NCBI GenBank assembly: GCA_007644065.1
Contig: VJWN01000004.1
Span: 310,001 to 374,000 of the forward strand
Source of the DNA: Margaritispora aquatica
Lineage: Eukaryota; Ascomycota; Leotiomycetes; Helotiales; Discinellaceae
Direction of reading: 5' to 3'
DNA length: 64,000 nucleotides
Part shown: in pieces, positions 34,168 to 46,778 of the stretch
How positions within the stretch are numbered: the stretch's first letter is position 1
Layout: each line of letters begins with the position of its first letter
Translations under genes and position numbers: made by a program
The notes under the pieces: model-generated
Databases searched by the model: none
What the model was told of the DNA's origin: nothing
What the model saw: only the letters and a program-made list of their open reading frames with translations

Positions 34168-35969
34168 CCCAAGCTCTTGGTCTGGAAAGAACAAGAAAAC
34201 AATGAATTAGCAGTGCAGAAAACAAGAATTCGATCTGATGAACAAGTCGATAGCGGGAGTGTACTTGTGTTAGGGAAGAAGTTTAAATGCCGCTAAAATG
34301 AAGGAGCTGAAGATATAAAACTTTAAAGGTGGATAATAGGTAATGAAGGAAGAACAGAAAGTAATACAACGTAAGCTGTGAGAAACTATCCACATAAAAT
34401 GGATTAGGAAGGCGCCTGGAATTACCGACTAATAAACCTTCCCGGTAACGCCACTCCAACGGATTGACTACCTTCATTCAACGCACCATTTCTCTGGAGT
34501 CTGATACGAGCATGTGGACACTTGAACAGCGTCGCTATCAACCTCACCACACCTTGTTTCGTGGGTAAATAGTCCACATCAAGCCTTCTGCTCCATGTGC
34601 ACCTATCCCTTTCTCCATCATACTGTATCTTCAGCAACACCCTGCTGCAAGATCCCCAGCTTTCGGACATGATGTTTTCCCATCCCCATGATTCGCTATT
34701 TCCCAACTTTCGCGTCCTGGTGATTGAGAATCCAGGACATCGCAACGAATGCAAGGCTATAATTAGCTGGTTTTGGTTTAGGTAAGGTAAGGTGAGTTGT
34801 CGAACCTGTCATGTAGTGCGGCTTTGAAGGTTTTGATAGGCTGGATTACGAGCAAATGCAAATTCGTCGTTCGGTCCACAGTTCGGGAAACTACTTCGAG
34901 TATTCCGGATCTCGGGATATTTTCAGCTTTGAGGTTTTTGCGAAAACACGACAGCTTTGCAAAAAGCATGGGAAAAGTGTGGACACGGCGCTTATCTCCA
35001 GATACCCGCGTGAGTAAGGTATGGGAATGGCTCAAGCTAGACTCGAGCTTGACAGCTCACCGCCGGAGGTCTCATCTGTGTGTGAGATTATATCTCAGTC
35101 CATGGTAGCACGACATCGCCAGGACATCGTCTTTATTTGAGCTTGAAATAGGATTCCTAGCATAAGTACGCAACTGGTTTGCTCCTCGGACATTTCGAGT
35201 TTTTCTCTTGGTGATGTTGATCGAGGACAAAGCTTGAAGTCAATATGACCGAGACAGATCGATTTGCTTTCTTGAACGTCTGCTAGATATAAGGTTCGTA
35301 GTTGCACTTGTTCCGTAGACATATGAAATTTTGAAAGTATTCTAATAAGACATACACTCGATGTGCATTATGATTAATCCGACTATGATGGTACCTAAGT
35401 TGTAAGATATCTTCAAAGCTATTCTGATAACTGGTTTTGGCTCAACCTGGAGGGGCAGCTCGAGGCGAGAATCGTGACTCTGACCCACTTTCTGGGATGA
35501 CAAGCCAATTGTAGATCTGGGGTGTCAATCACCTAACTCAAGACTCTTCTTCAACAACTCCAACATGTATTACAAAATGCCATCACAATGGAAGATATGC
35601 CACTCACAAGCAAACGGTTCCAGGTGTCGGCAGCGGCGATCACAAAATGGGTAAAAGTCGCGCTTTGAGTTGCAAGAAGATTACTGATCTGCCTTGAGCA
35701 TTCGGAAATCTGATCAGATCTGATTGCATCATCAAAGCTACCTAGGTACCCCTCCGTGCATTAGCAATCAAGTCGTTCAATTGCACCTTTCCCACCGGGT
35801 ACTGTATCATATAAGTAGCAATATATAAACACTTCTCATTAATTTCTATTGCCTTTTCCATTGCTCGCAGATTCAGAACTTTCCTTTCTTGCTACTTACA
35901 AACTAGCTGTCTATATTAAAGCTCTATTTTAGCAGACATAATTGAACCACACTCAGACAAATAACCATA
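34168..35969. other. Divergent intergenic region (P450/SDR)
   Basis: 1.8 kb between divergently transcribed genes. No coding frame is convincing. A TATAAG/TATATAAA stretch at 35811-35828 lies about 140 bp before the SDR start and could be its core promoter. Confidence 0.55.
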
Positions 35970-36854
35970 ATGGCTACAGCAGCAACTTCTAAATTCTACA
36001 CAGTGGTCGCCGGCGTGGGCGCTGGAACCGGTATGTATTTACCCACCTCTACCCAAGACTTACACCAGCCTCAACACCAGCTAATCCGTGTCTTCCACCA
36101 CAGGCCGATCAGTTGCGCTCAAATTCGCAAAGACCTATCCCGTCGCCCTCCTCGCCCGCAACCCCGCCAATTATGAAGGAATAGTAAAAGAGATCAACGA
36201 AGCAGGCGGACGCGCCATCGGGGTCTCAACAGACGTCTCATCCCCCGAGTCCGTACAAGCCGCATTAGCATCCATCCGTACTCAATTCAAAGACCTCCAC
36301 CTCGCCGCAGCAATCTACAATGTCGGAGGCAAGTTCATCCGGAAGCCGTTCCTCGAGATGTCGCTGGCGGAATACGAGTCTGGGTACGAAGCGAACGGGA
36401 AGGGCTTCTTCTTGTTTGCGCAAGCAACTTTGCCATTGTTGTTGGAGAGCGTAGAGGCTGGTTCGCCTCATCCGCCGAGTTTGATTATCACGGGCGCGAC
36501 GGCGAGCTTGAGGGGTGGGGCGCAGATGAGCTCTTTTGCGAGTGGGAAGTTTGCGTTGAGGGCAACGGGACAGAGTCTTGCTCGAGAGTTTGGTCCTAAG
36601 GGCGTTCATGTCGCACATGCGTTGATTGATGGCGTGATTGATATTCCGAGGACGAAGGATTGGCCTGTTAATGGGGGTGCGGCAGATGGGAAGATTAGTA
36701 GTGAAGCTGTGCGTACATCATCGCGGTGCTTGAGAGATGTGAGGGTTGTGCTAATGTTTGGTAGATTGCGGATTCATACTGGTATCTGCACACCCAACCT
36801 AGGTCGCATTTCACTCAGGAATTGGATTGTAGACCATATGTTGAGAAATTTTGA
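35970..36854 (+). CDS. Short-chain dehydrogenase/reductase, atypical (no catalytic Tyr)
   Basis: Inferred exons: 35970-36030, 36104-36708, 36765-36854 (251 aa). The N-terminal nucleotide-binding stretch reads VVAGVGAGTGRSVALKFAKTY, a Gly-rich Rossmann loop. A TDVSS motif binds the cofactor, and YNVGGKF replaces the usual NNAG. The catalytic region reads SSFASGKFALRATGQSL: the Lys is present but the Tyr of YxxxK is Phe. The C-terminus after intron 2 is ADSYWYLHTQPRSHFTQELD, typical of this fungal subgroup. It is probably NAD(P)H-binding, but the reaction is unknown and the missing Tyr could mean altered or lost catalysis. It is divergent from the P450; a shared pathway is possible but not shown. 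Confidence 0.88.
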
Positions 36855-37464
36855 TTGTATTGCTGTAAGAGTTAGGAATCATGAAAGAAATGTCAGATTG
36901 AAGACAAAATCGCATATGCATAGTCTCGAAACTTCACTCGCAATTGGATGAAAACACATGAATATTTCTCACCATCAAAACTCTCATCATCAGGGATGTA
37001 AAATCTAGAGACAGTCTGCAGGTGGGAAAGGGCATTCCTCCGAAGAAGTTTGCCCTGTCGATTTTTCTTGCGCTATTGTTTACCTCGAAAACCAAAGAAT
37101 CCAATGAAGGTGATTAACGTGGAGATAATTAACGCGGAACTGAAAAGTGAGCACAACTCAATGCTCGAAGCACTTGCCTCCCTAAATAATGTTAGCAGAG
37201 GGTAGCCCCCCAAAGCAGATGTATAGCACAACATGCCGTAAACGGCACTTTTGCTTCGGGATAACTCCCATGGAGCATTTCACATTGATACCAGACGTGC
37301 AAGCACGGAGGTTGTGAAATGGCCATAATGTTTTGTTTCATTTCGCTATGACTAGCATCACCACCAGCCTGCCAACCGTATGTGTGTATGCGTCCAAAAG
37401 ACAATCATGCCATGCCCCCATCCCCGATCACGCCGTATGCCAGATCCTTATTCCCATTTTTGAT
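36855..37464. other. Convergent intergenic region
   Basis: 610 bp between the 3' ends of the SDR and L26 genes. No coding frame. Probably both 3' UTRs. Confidence 0.6.
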
Positions 37465-38015
37465 TTAAGAAGACTTGGACTTGGCCTTGATCTCGCGACC
37501 GGCCTTGATTCGCTCCAGAATGTTCTCACGGTCCTTGTCCAACTTCAACTTTGTAATGACAACCTTGGATGGGTGGACACCGATTGGGACGGATTGACCA
37601 GAGGACTTCTCCTTGACGACACGCTCGATGTGGACGATGTACTTGAGACGGTACACGGAGGTGATCTTGCCCTCACGGCCCTTGTTAGATCCACGAACAA
37701 CGGTAACCTCATCATCCTTTCGGATTGGGATGGAGCGGACCTGTGGGCAAAATGTTAGATATGTTGCCAAATTATGCGCGCGCGGAGCCACGAACGTTGT
37801 ACTTTTCACGGAGCTCCTTGCTGAGAGGTGCGCTCATGATGACACGTCTGACGCTGGATGGCGCATCGTAGTGAGCCTTGCGAGACTTTCTCCTGGAGGA
37901 GTGGAGGGCTACTGAGGTCAGTTTTTGGTCCGCAGATTGCGCTTTCGCAACTGAGATAAATTTCTCAATTGATCTGGTTGCTTAAGAGCTACATACCACT
38001 GTTAATCTTGGTCAT
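37465..38015 (-). CDS. rpl26: 60S ribosomal protein L26 (uL24)
   Basis: Inferred exons, in transcription order: 38015-37997, 37911-37796, 37740-37465 (136 aa). The protein reads [20 protein letters not shown], then [20 protein letters not shown], and contains the KOW motif [20 protein letters not shown]. It is a cytosolic large-subunit protein at the polypeptide exit tunnel. The length matches the family (127-145 aa). The tiny first exon and intron directly after the start are typical of fungal ribosomal protein genes. Intron 2 uses donor GTTCGT. It is divergent from the methylthioadenosine phosphorylase gene across 705 bp. Confidence 0.96.
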
Positions 38016-38720
38016 CTTGGCGGTTGGAGATGAACGTCGAGTTGTTGTCGTTTGGTCGTTGAGTCGTGTCGAAAAGTTTGGGAGAATTTTCGAAGTTTGG
38101 ATGTGGGATCCTGCCTAGCTTGCAAGCGAGGCCACTAGTGATTGGTCACATGATCAGACGCGATTCCGCCTCAGAGGACATCGAACTTGAGATTGCCATC
38201 TCCATTCCCATTCCCATCTCAACTTCTAGTTCCGATTCCATATTATTCTACTTATTCTGGAGTTATGTAGGATTTTACTAGAGGCAGTTCTCTTTCTACA
38301 TGGTCAATACGTCTTTACAGGCAATTCAGCTGTATGAAAACTCTCAACCGCCCAACACTTATCTTAGGAGATCTCTTGTAGGTTTGGGCGCTCAAACCGT
38401 TCTTTTTCTTTCTTTAATTCCAGTACTACACTTCGGTTTACTCCTACAGAATTAGACATGATATTATCCTCATCAATCATCTCAATCAGAGAGGTGTTGA
38501 AGTTGAGGCGTGGAGTTGAGGTCCTTGTTCGCGAGACAATGCGAGCAAACCAATGATCGGCTTTGGCGGGGTTATGGAGGGGCAGAAAATTTACCAACCA
38601 GCTCCAGATAATCATTGGGCTTACCCACGTGGAAACTGTACAGTATATCATATCTACTACCTTCCTATCTCCCTAGTTGAATCTCCTCAATAATTTTGAC
38701 ATATCCAACAAACTTTTGCT
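38016..38720. other. Divergent promoter region (L26/MTAP)
   Basis: 705 bp between two housekeeping genes transcribed away from each other. Nothing coding. Confidence 0.6.
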
Positions 38721-39754
38721 ATGGCAGAATTACCAACCACTTTCGAAGGTAAGGCTCAATGCAAAACAGATCACTTACCCAGAATATCCGCTTACAGCTC
38801 TTGAACAGGTACCGTCAGCATCGCTGTGATCGGTGGAACAGGACTGCAGAAGCTCGACGGCTTCGTTGCAGTTGCAACCGTAAACCCTCTGACACCTTGG
38901 GGCTATCCATCAGCACCAATCCATATCTTTAAACACAACGACGTTCCCGTCGCGTTCCTCTCCCGTCATGGCGCATACCACCAGTTTGCACCACACGAAG
39001 TGCCAAACCGAGCAAACATCGCGGCATTGAGGAGTATCGGTGTGCGGACAGTGATTGCATTCAGTGCTGTGGGCAGTCTGCAGGAGGAGATCAGGCCTAG
39101 GGATTTCGTCGTTCCCGACCAGGTCATCGACAGGACGAAGGGTGTGAGGCCTTTCACCTTCTTCGAGAAGGGAGTTGTTGGACATGTAGGCTTCGCAGAT
39201 CCATTCGATGCTAAGATCGGAAGCATCATCAGCAAATGCGGTCACGCACTTGCTGGAGAGGGTGTTCGCATGCACGACAAGGGTACCATCATCTGTATGG
39301 GTAAGCAATATCACTTTCATATATCCGGAGCAATTTTAACAGAACTTTAGAGGGACCTCAATTCTCAACCCGCGCTGAATCTAACATGTACCGCTCCTGG
39401 GGCGGGTCTGTAATCAATATGTCCGCTCTCCCCGAAGCCAAACTCGCCCGTGAAGCCGAGATGGTATACCAAATGATCTGCATGGCCACCGACTACGACT
39501 GCTGGCACTCCACCGAAGATGTCGACGTCGCAATGGTTATGGGACACATGGCTGCCAACTCCGGCAACGCAAAGCGCTTGGTTGGAGCCGTGCTTGATGA
39601 GTTGAGCAAAGCAGAACACGAGGAATTGGTCAAGGGTACGCATTGGGTGGGAAGCACCACTGGCATGATTCAATTCATGACTAAAGCAGAGGGCAGAGGA
39701 GCCGAGGGTGTCAAGAATGTCGAGTACCTGTTTCCAGGAGTTTTTGGACAGTAA
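38721..39754 (+). CDS. MEU1: S-methyl-5'-thioadenosine phosphorylase
   Basis: Inferred exons: 38721-38748, 38809-39300, 39351-39754 (307 aa). The enzyme cleaves methylthioadenosine with phosphate to adenine and 5-methylthioribose-1-phosphate in the methionine salvage pathway (cytosol and nucleus). Family motifs: VSIAVIGGTGLQKLDGF, phosphate site SRHGAYHQFAPHEVPNRAN, FSAVGSLQEEIRPRDFVVPDQ, and EGPQFSTRAESNMYRSWGG, which is restored across intron 2. NMSALPEAKLAREAEM and TDYDCWH contact the base and ribose. Length is as in the family. The first exon is just nine codons plus one base. The AG at 38808 was preferred to 38796 because it keeps the frame. Confidence 0.95.
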
Positions 39755-41112
39755 AAGACGGGTTTATAGAAAGTCCTGGACTTCAAGTTAGAATTTTGGC
39801 AGAGTGATAGAAAGGTATTATGAAAAGCTGAGATAATAGCATCAACTTTCTGCTATCTCTGAAATCAAAAGCAAACGAGCTCTTTGGGTTGTTCAATCCA
39901 CATCTTAAATTCGACGTGCTAAATAAATCAGACCCTTAAAACTTCAAACTTCGTTTAATATTTCACTCAAGAGCAATGCTCTAGAATATCACCATGATCT
40001 TCCATATGTCCATATGTTGCTAAAACACAGAAACTTACCTAGACTTGAGTCTCTTCGCACATATTGTATATAGAATAAACCTATGATACACCGTACAAAC
40101 ACACCGAAAATCCAACTCCTCAGATAATTTACTGATATACAATATCGCTTCGCTTTATTTCACTTTGCTTTACTTTACTATATACTAAATAAAAAAAACT
40201 CAATCTACACAAGGAGATAAGTAATTCAAATCCCATGACTCGGAATCTCTCTAGCTACTCTTCAGATCTACTTTACCTCAGCCATCAAATGTCGCTACAT
40301 AAGATCTCCCAAAATTTCAAAATGAAAAGGGCACCCAACGTTCCCTTAAATAGTGTAAACAACAGAGCTCGTGACATTTTACATACAACTCGCCTGGCAT
40401 CTCATCCATCCCATCCATATCGATCATCCCACTCCCACCTTTCCCTCAACCTCCCAAAACATCGCCACCACCAAACCTAAACCTTAACTCAAATCCATCC
40501 ATCCATCCTACAGGACTTTTCCTAGGTAATCTTACCCTAATTGTCCTCGCTTACCCACCTCTAAAACGACGGGACCCCAACCTCTCAACGAACAGGAGGA
40601 GGAGGAGGAGGCAATGCCCCTTTCATGACGGCAGTGGCGCAACCATAGACGTGCAACAAAACCCCATGTTCCTTCTCTCTCTCGGACAATGGGGATTGGA
40701 AAGGATGGAGAAAGGGGAAACGAGCATGGAGGATAGAAAAGAGCACGAGCTTGATCCGAGCTCAGTCGTGGGTAGGTGGGTGGGTTGGTTGGTAAGATTA
40801 CTTGTAAGTAGGTATGTGCGTGCGTGCGTGAGGTTGCCGCGTGGCAGCAGCTTCTTGGGTTTGGGGCGTCGGTTTCAATACCAACCTGAATCGTGGGCGC
40901 TTCAATCCACCCCTTGATGGAGATGGGAGGAGAGAGAGAAGGGGAGTCACATGTATCTTTACTGTGAATTGTAAAGTAGCTATCATATGTAAGTCCTTAC
41001 TTTACCACCCAGGTTAAGATCTCACATCATTGGAAAAGATGGAAGAAGGAAGATTGAAGTGAAAGAATTGGTATCGCTGCATTGCCCCCTCTAAACCCTC
41101 CCCTCTCATTAT
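39755..41112. other. Convergent intergenic region with simple repeats
   Basis: 1.36 kb, no gene. Contains CTTTA/CTTTG runs (40145-40180), CCAT-rich text (40400-40510) and a GGA run near 40600. Confidence 0.55.
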
Positions 41113-44100
41113 CTACATCTGCTCCAAAGTCGGCACCTCCATGACGCCTCTCCCAAAGAACTCGCTCACTGTGCCAAACTTATCACCACTCCTCGCCAAC
41201 GCATCCAAAAACATATCATGACGATCGGCACTTTCATCCTGTGCCCTGCGAATCGCCCTAATCGTATCATTATCCTTCCTACAGCTCGGACAGCTGCCTT
41301 CAATACTCCCGTCATCCGCGATCTCACTGTTCAGACAGCCCTGGTGGAAGCTGTGCTTACACAGGAAGTGTACTGTTGGTAGTGTTAACTGCGCGCCACA
41401 GAACGAGCAGCGCGTGTTGTTGAACGTTTGGGGCTTGGTGCTCAGGTCCGTCATCTCTTGTCGTTTGTCGAGGGTCTCATTGCGGTACGAGGCGATCATC
41501 TTGCGGTTGTTGGAAATTTCTTTCCGTTCGCGTTCGATGGTTTGTTGAAGGTAGGTCTTTACCATTCCCATTGTTGCGACGGCGTTGATGCTAATGGTTT
41601 GGATGACCTGGAGGGGTGCCATCAGGCCGTCTTCGTCGATTTTTTGGAGCACAGCATCGAGTTCATCGCCTGCCTCTTCGAGGATCTTGGGATCCGATGT
41701 GAAATAAGAAAGTGCGGCTGGGTATAACTGCGTCTCCTCTGGCCCGTACTTTTTCAGAGCCTTGATTGCTCCGCGTGTATCTTTCGCGGAGGTGTAAGAA
41801 CGGAAGATGTCAAAACATAAGCCAGCTTGCTCTCTGACAAGCACTGTTCCGTCTTTGAAATCCGACAGATGGGACAACAATAGCACATTCGACGTATCGA
41901 TAGGAATGTCTTTGTCTTCGATAAGCGTCTTTGCTTTCGCTTCCCACACCTCTCTATTCACTCCTTTCTTCTCATTTGCCTTGTGCAAATACATCTCAAA
42001 CAGAGTAGTGTAAAGGTCGATCTTATCCCGTTCCTTGATATACTGCTCTTTCAGACACGCCTCGAGGAAGACGATGAACTCATCGGGGTGATCGACGAAG
42101 CAAGAGAAAGCTGTTCTAGGTTGGGGTGGTGAGTATTGGGGGGTAATTAGCACCTCCGGATTGTCAATGATCTGACCGTCACCAACAGTGGTCGTAACAT
42201 TCCCTTGTGTCGGAGGCGAGGCAACAGCAGATGTGTTCATATATGGTAACGGAAGGAGATCCTTCAGATTTTGTACTGCAGTGACAGCTCCCGCTGCATA
42301 TCCACCAGATATGACTGGGACTATCTCTGCGATAATATCCTCTTTGGCTGGCTCGTAGCGCCCCGTGAAGTAGTTAACAAAAACTTCTGTTGTCTCTTGA
42401 GGACAGTGCTCCAGCAATACACGCGCATACTTCATGAGATTTGGGTATGCCTATAAATCTTAGCTTAAACTATCTCAAACGAGGGGAATTCTTACAGCTC
42501 CCGATTCTAGATGGCAGATATATTCGAGTGCTTCATCGTAGCTTTTCGAATCCTCTATCAAGATATCTACGACAAGTTCATGCTCATCATGCTTTGTTGC
42601 AAGATACGCTGCTTGTTCATAATACCCACCTTGTCTACACATTGATATAGCAGTGTCGAGGTCAAATTTCAGGTCGCCAGGAGATTTGATGAACTTTTCA
42701 AGCTTATCAATATCTTTTAACTTTGCATAGCAGTTTAATAACAATGTCGTGTGATCTGCTGTAGCTTTATGATGTTCGTGAAGTTCTTCGAGGTACTCTA
42801 TCAGGTTATGTATCCTCTGGGTATCAAGAAACTAGTAGTGTAAGCAAATATTTTTAGCAATTCGTCAAATCTCTCACCTTTCTGATGACTTGCGAAGGTT
42901 CTGTATTATCAATCGCCTTGAGATATTGTTGCATCGCACCATCATAATCCGCTTTTTGATACAGAAAGTCTCCGTATTTTCGAAAGATAATGTTTTGCTG
43001 AGCAGCATCCATTCCAGACTTTTGGGCAAGATTAATTGCTGGAACAAAAAGATTACGTTGATACAAGATCTCAAGTCTTTGAGCTAGTGTCTTTTCATGG
43101 TATCGGTAGATCTTAAAAATTAGCAGGTTTACTTACAAAAGTTGGCAAACTTGACTTACCTTGCCATCCTGGGTAAGGGTAAACAAATCTCCCCAAATCA
43201 TGAACATCGTTTGCACTTGTGAGACCAACGATTCTGAATGGGCAACAAATCTCAGTCCAGTATCAAGCAGAGTGAAGGTAGATGTGTTGAAGATCTCATC
43301 CGCTTGAGCTCCTCCAAACCGCCGTAAGGTATTTGATTTCGTAGAAACTGTGTTCGTCGCTGGTGGAGAGACAAGTGCAACATAATCCTCATAGACAGAC
43401 ACCAAGCTCTTGGGTCCATCATATGCGTAGCATGGTCCTCGCCCATCCACCCAGTAGTAGTATATAGCATCATCTCTAACGACTACTATGTCTCCATTCT
43501 TCTTGTCCAAAGTCATACATCCAATACCACATCCAGAATCTTCTACCACACGAGCGGCTTGGCCCTGACCTCGTCCCGAGATAGCTAGCTTCAGAATCCT
43601 CGAGGTCGTTGAGATGTATAATGTAGTGATCTTGTTTTCCTCCCGAAATTGAACACCCGTAATTGGCTCTTCGGATTCATGAACGGTCCTCTGCTTTGCT
43701 CCTCGGTCGTGAACCAGATCCCCTCGTACAACTGTCACCGATCCATTCGCGAAGCCGACTGCAAGCTGGGAGAGGTCGTCTAATGCTGCAAAGGCAGAGA
43801 TCTACCCAATCTTGGTCAATGGGTGCTCGCAGACCATTTGCGGGGATTAGACCTACCGGAAATGGCTTGCGACCATTTTGTATACTCAGTGTAGACTGGC
43901 AGGTCGGCAGTCCAGTCTTCTTGACAGGTTTGTCCAACGCCCATACTTTCAACACAGGCTCATTAGAGAGATCTTCCTATATCCTGTCAAACACGTTCAC
44001 TAAGCCAGCGACAGCCAAGCCTACAGCTACTGTAACCAAAAGAGGCGTGCCCTCCACCTGCTTCATATATGTGATTGAGCCAGTATCGTGCGCCTGAAAG

Positions 44101-44347
44101 GTCCGCAGCACCTTGAAGGCCGAATTGACGATCCGTACCACGCCATCAGGACTTCCGAAGAACAGGTTTTCCGATCCCGAGCAAACACAGCTTATTTCGT
44201 TGTTCTCGAAGAACGATTTGCTTTCGTCATCGGCAGGCTTGATCTGAGTGACTTCGAAGAAGTCGAACGTTTTCCACTGCGACAAATTAGTAGACTCTAG
44301 CAATTGCAAGTTGAGATGCTCTGAAAACATACCGAAGTTAAAGCCAT
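41113..44347 (-). CDS. VPS11: Vps11 (Pep5), HOPS/CORVET tethering subunit with RING finger
   Basis: Inferred exons, in transcription order: 44347-44333, 44276-44025, 43976-43857, 43801-43160, 43111-42878, 42831-42496, 42450-41113 (978 aa). The N-terminus, WKTFDFFEVTQI, opens a beta-propeller. Then come clathrin-repeat-like helices (for example EKTLAQRLEILYQRNLF and KYGDFLYQKADYDGAMQQYL). The C-terminal RING-H2 at about residues 880-920 shows CSFCGAQL, CKHSFHQGCLN and CPSCRK. Vps11 is a core subunit of HOPS and CORVET and tethers endosomal and vacuolar membranes before SNARE fusion. Exon 1 is only five codons. The in-frame TAG at 43977-43979 lies in a 48-nt intron (43977-44024), so the gene is intact: the join reads LLVTVA-EDLSNEPVLKVWALD. 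Confidence 0.95.
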
Positions 44348-44863
44348 GTCAGCAGCAGTGAGGAATCATGACCTCCGTGTCTGGTGCAGGAGAGGTAATG
44401 CAACAAACTGAAAGCTATCACCGTCATACCTGAGCTATGAAGTCGCTAGTAGGTAGAGCTGCAGTGTACAGGGATCAAGGGAGCCTGTGGCGGGTATTCA
44501 AACGGCGTCAAACGCCTGGAACTTCAGCTTTCTTCAGCGTGCAAGTCACGAGAACCACCTGACTCAGCTCAGCTTCAACCAAGAAGACCTGGATATCTCA
44601 ACCTGAACATTCATACCTTCTCCACGATGCGATATCCGATTTCGAATACTAAGATAGCATATCTCCATAACTCTATCACAAGTTGAAGTATTGACTATTG
44701 CTCTTTATGAGCCTCAAAGTCTTTGTGCCATTAAGCTATTTTGCTCAAGTTTCAGTCCTCACCTATCGTGTTTACATCCCAAATACAAGATGATATTTTG
44801 GAAAATGTTTACATCTGTTTTACGTGTTTTATATCGTATTGCTATTTTCACTTCATCTCATGT
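44348..44863. other. Intergenic region
   Basis: 516 bp between two minus-strand genes, containing the VPS11 promoter. Nothing coding. Confidence 0.55.
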
Positions 44864-45655
44864 TTATTTCGCTGCCATTATCACTTTCAAATATATGACA
44901 ATGCCGTATCCTATCTCCGTGTTCATGACTCCATATCCATTCTCTGTTCGAAAGACTACCTCTTCAGCCTTGACTTCCATGTCTACTCTATTCTCTACCT
45001 CTTTGGCCTTCATTTTGGCCTTGGGTATCTCCGTGTGCTCCTCGAGGGGAGGCTGTGGAGTCTTGCCTTTCTTCCATCCCCAAAGTCCGCGTTTCGAGCT
45101 TGTTCCAGAGGTTTTCTTCACTTCCGATTTCCTAGGAGGCAGTTCCATCGTTCTTGGGTCTGGTCGAGGATGAAGATAGTTCGCGACTCGTACTGCCATA
45201 GCTTCATCATTCCAGAACCATGTGTCCACCTGACCATGGCTATTCTCTTCCTTATCTCGAACCTTCACAAGTCGATTGAACTCATCACTTTCAGCGAGGT
45301 GAAAGTTTGAGGGTGTTGCTTGTTCATCCCCAAGGGCTTTTGATGGAACCAAAATTAGAGTTCCTCTTCTCAGTCCTGTCTTCGTGAAGTCGGAAAGATA
45401 GATTTGAATGTCATTCGTGAGGAGGGAAAGAATCTTCTCGTCCTGAGCATTGGAGTGAAGCTCTTTTTGGGACTGAGTTGAGGATATCTGTGTCGTCAGA
45501 TCATTGAGTTGGTCTTGGATTTGTGAAGAATAATATTGAGATGTTATCGTAAGTGTTGGTGCTGGTGGAGCATAAGTGCTATATATTGATACGCTGTATG
45601 CTGGAGGGGGGAGCTCGGCCTCGATGTTCGAAGGCATTGGCCCTTTCGACTCCAT
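44864..45655 (-). CDS. Conserved fungal protein of unknown function
   Basis: Single exon, 263 aa from ATG 45655; the frame is open a little further upstream but without another ATG. N-terminal ELPPPAYSVSIYSTYAPP includes a PPxY motif that could bind WW domains. The middle part (LLTNDIQIYLSDFTKTGLRR and TWFWNDEAMAVRVANYLHPRP) and the C-terminal VVFRTENGYGVMNTEIGYGI resemble a widespread uncharacterised ascomycete family ending in an FRxENxxG...G-G pattern. No transmembrane segment and no catalytic motif. Lys/Pro-rich linkers connect the parts. It is divergent from flotillin. Confidence 0.75.
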   Translation of the reverse strand: MESKGPMPSNIEAELPPPAYSVSIYSTYAPPAPTLTITSQYYSSQIQDQLNDLTTQISSTQSQKELHSNAQDEKILSLLTNDIQIYLSDFTKTGLRRGTLILVPSKALGDEQATPSNFHLAESDEFNRLVKVRDKEENSHGQVDTWFWNDEAMAVRVANYLHPRPDPRTMELPPRKSEVKKTSGTSSKRGLWGWKKGKTPQPPLEEHTEIPKAKMKAKEVENRVDMEVKAEEVVFRTENGYGVMNTEIGYGIVIYLKVIMAAK

Positions 45656-46778
45656 GATTTTTTTTTGACTTTCAACTTTCAAATCAATTTATTTTTCCAG
45701 GAGTTGATATTCAAAGATGTTGCTTTGAGGCGTTAGCTAAACTCGGAAGCGTTCGGGTCGGATGGGGACATCGTTCGTTTTTGCAACGAACCCAGACCAT
45801 CTAATAAAGCAGGTAGCCTAGTTGGCCTTGTGCCAGACACTCATGTTGGCATTTGGGCAATGATACCTAGGTTCAAAGAGGTTTCGTCATAGAACGCAGC
45901 GGCATGGAAGTAAAGCATTTCAGAGCGTTGACTAATGGTTAGGATTGTGATAGACTATGTGTTCTTGGTATCATAGACTGACCATCCTAGCCCGAGTATC
46001 CTTTGTATGTCCCTTAACAATGATTCTTAGCCGATATTACCGCATGGTGCGATATTCCTTCGCAGGCATGAGTGTCATCATCTTCTCTACCACGGAAGAG
46101 AGCCAAGCTCCAAGTTTGCCGACAGCCGTTCCAAGATAACGTACAAAATCACGAGGTGATGTTTAAGTAGACCAACTAAGGTAGCATGCCGATTACCCAC
46201 AAATGCTTGTTGGCTTTCATTGCCTTACTTTTCAACTTTAGGTAGCTTTCTTACGAGGATGATACAGTGATTTGATTTTAATTCTTGGAGCATCTAACAG
46301 GTACGCAAATGATTTACTTCCTTTGAAGTCTCATGCATACATAACTGCGTCTCACAGGTAGGGATATCACAAGCTATACCCTTCCTACCGGGTCCTATCA
46401 CTGCACTTTGCACTAATCCAGTATCTTTTCAGTATCATGTGTCCAGCCTTATGAGGATTGTCGGATCATCTCTTACCTTAGTACCAATCCCAAGTGGAGA
46501 TCCGGGGGAGAATGGAAGACGCGGTTTATACTTGGCGACTTCTAGCTTCATGTCCCAGTCCGTTTCTTCCCTCCTGGTCTTATCAACCACTTCATCACTG
46601 CTTGTAAGCATCTATCGGCAATGTCCCATGACTACATTGTGCAAGAGGTTGAACTCGTCCCATCAGTAGTAGCCTTGGTTAGACTAGCGCGACAAAGAGT
46701 ACTTAACATCCCCCATTTCCCACTTGTATTTTCTCTCTCTTTCTTTTCCAAATATCACAAACCTACCATTGATCTACA
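45656..46778. other. Divergent intergenic region
   Basis: 1.1 kb between the conserved unknown gene and flotillin. No convincing coding frame. A CT-rich tract (46728-46750) lies just upstream of the flotillin ATG. Confidence 0.55.

Noticed and set aside
32406..36854. P450 plus SDR as a secondary-metabolite cluster
   Set aside because: No backbone synthase, transporter or pathway regulator is nearby; the next gene is ribosomal protein L26.
43977..43979. In-frame stop in VPS11 suggesting a pseudogene
   Set aside because: It sits at the end of a 48-nt intron with good GT and AG sites; splicing restores the conserved LLVTVAEDLSNEP sequence.
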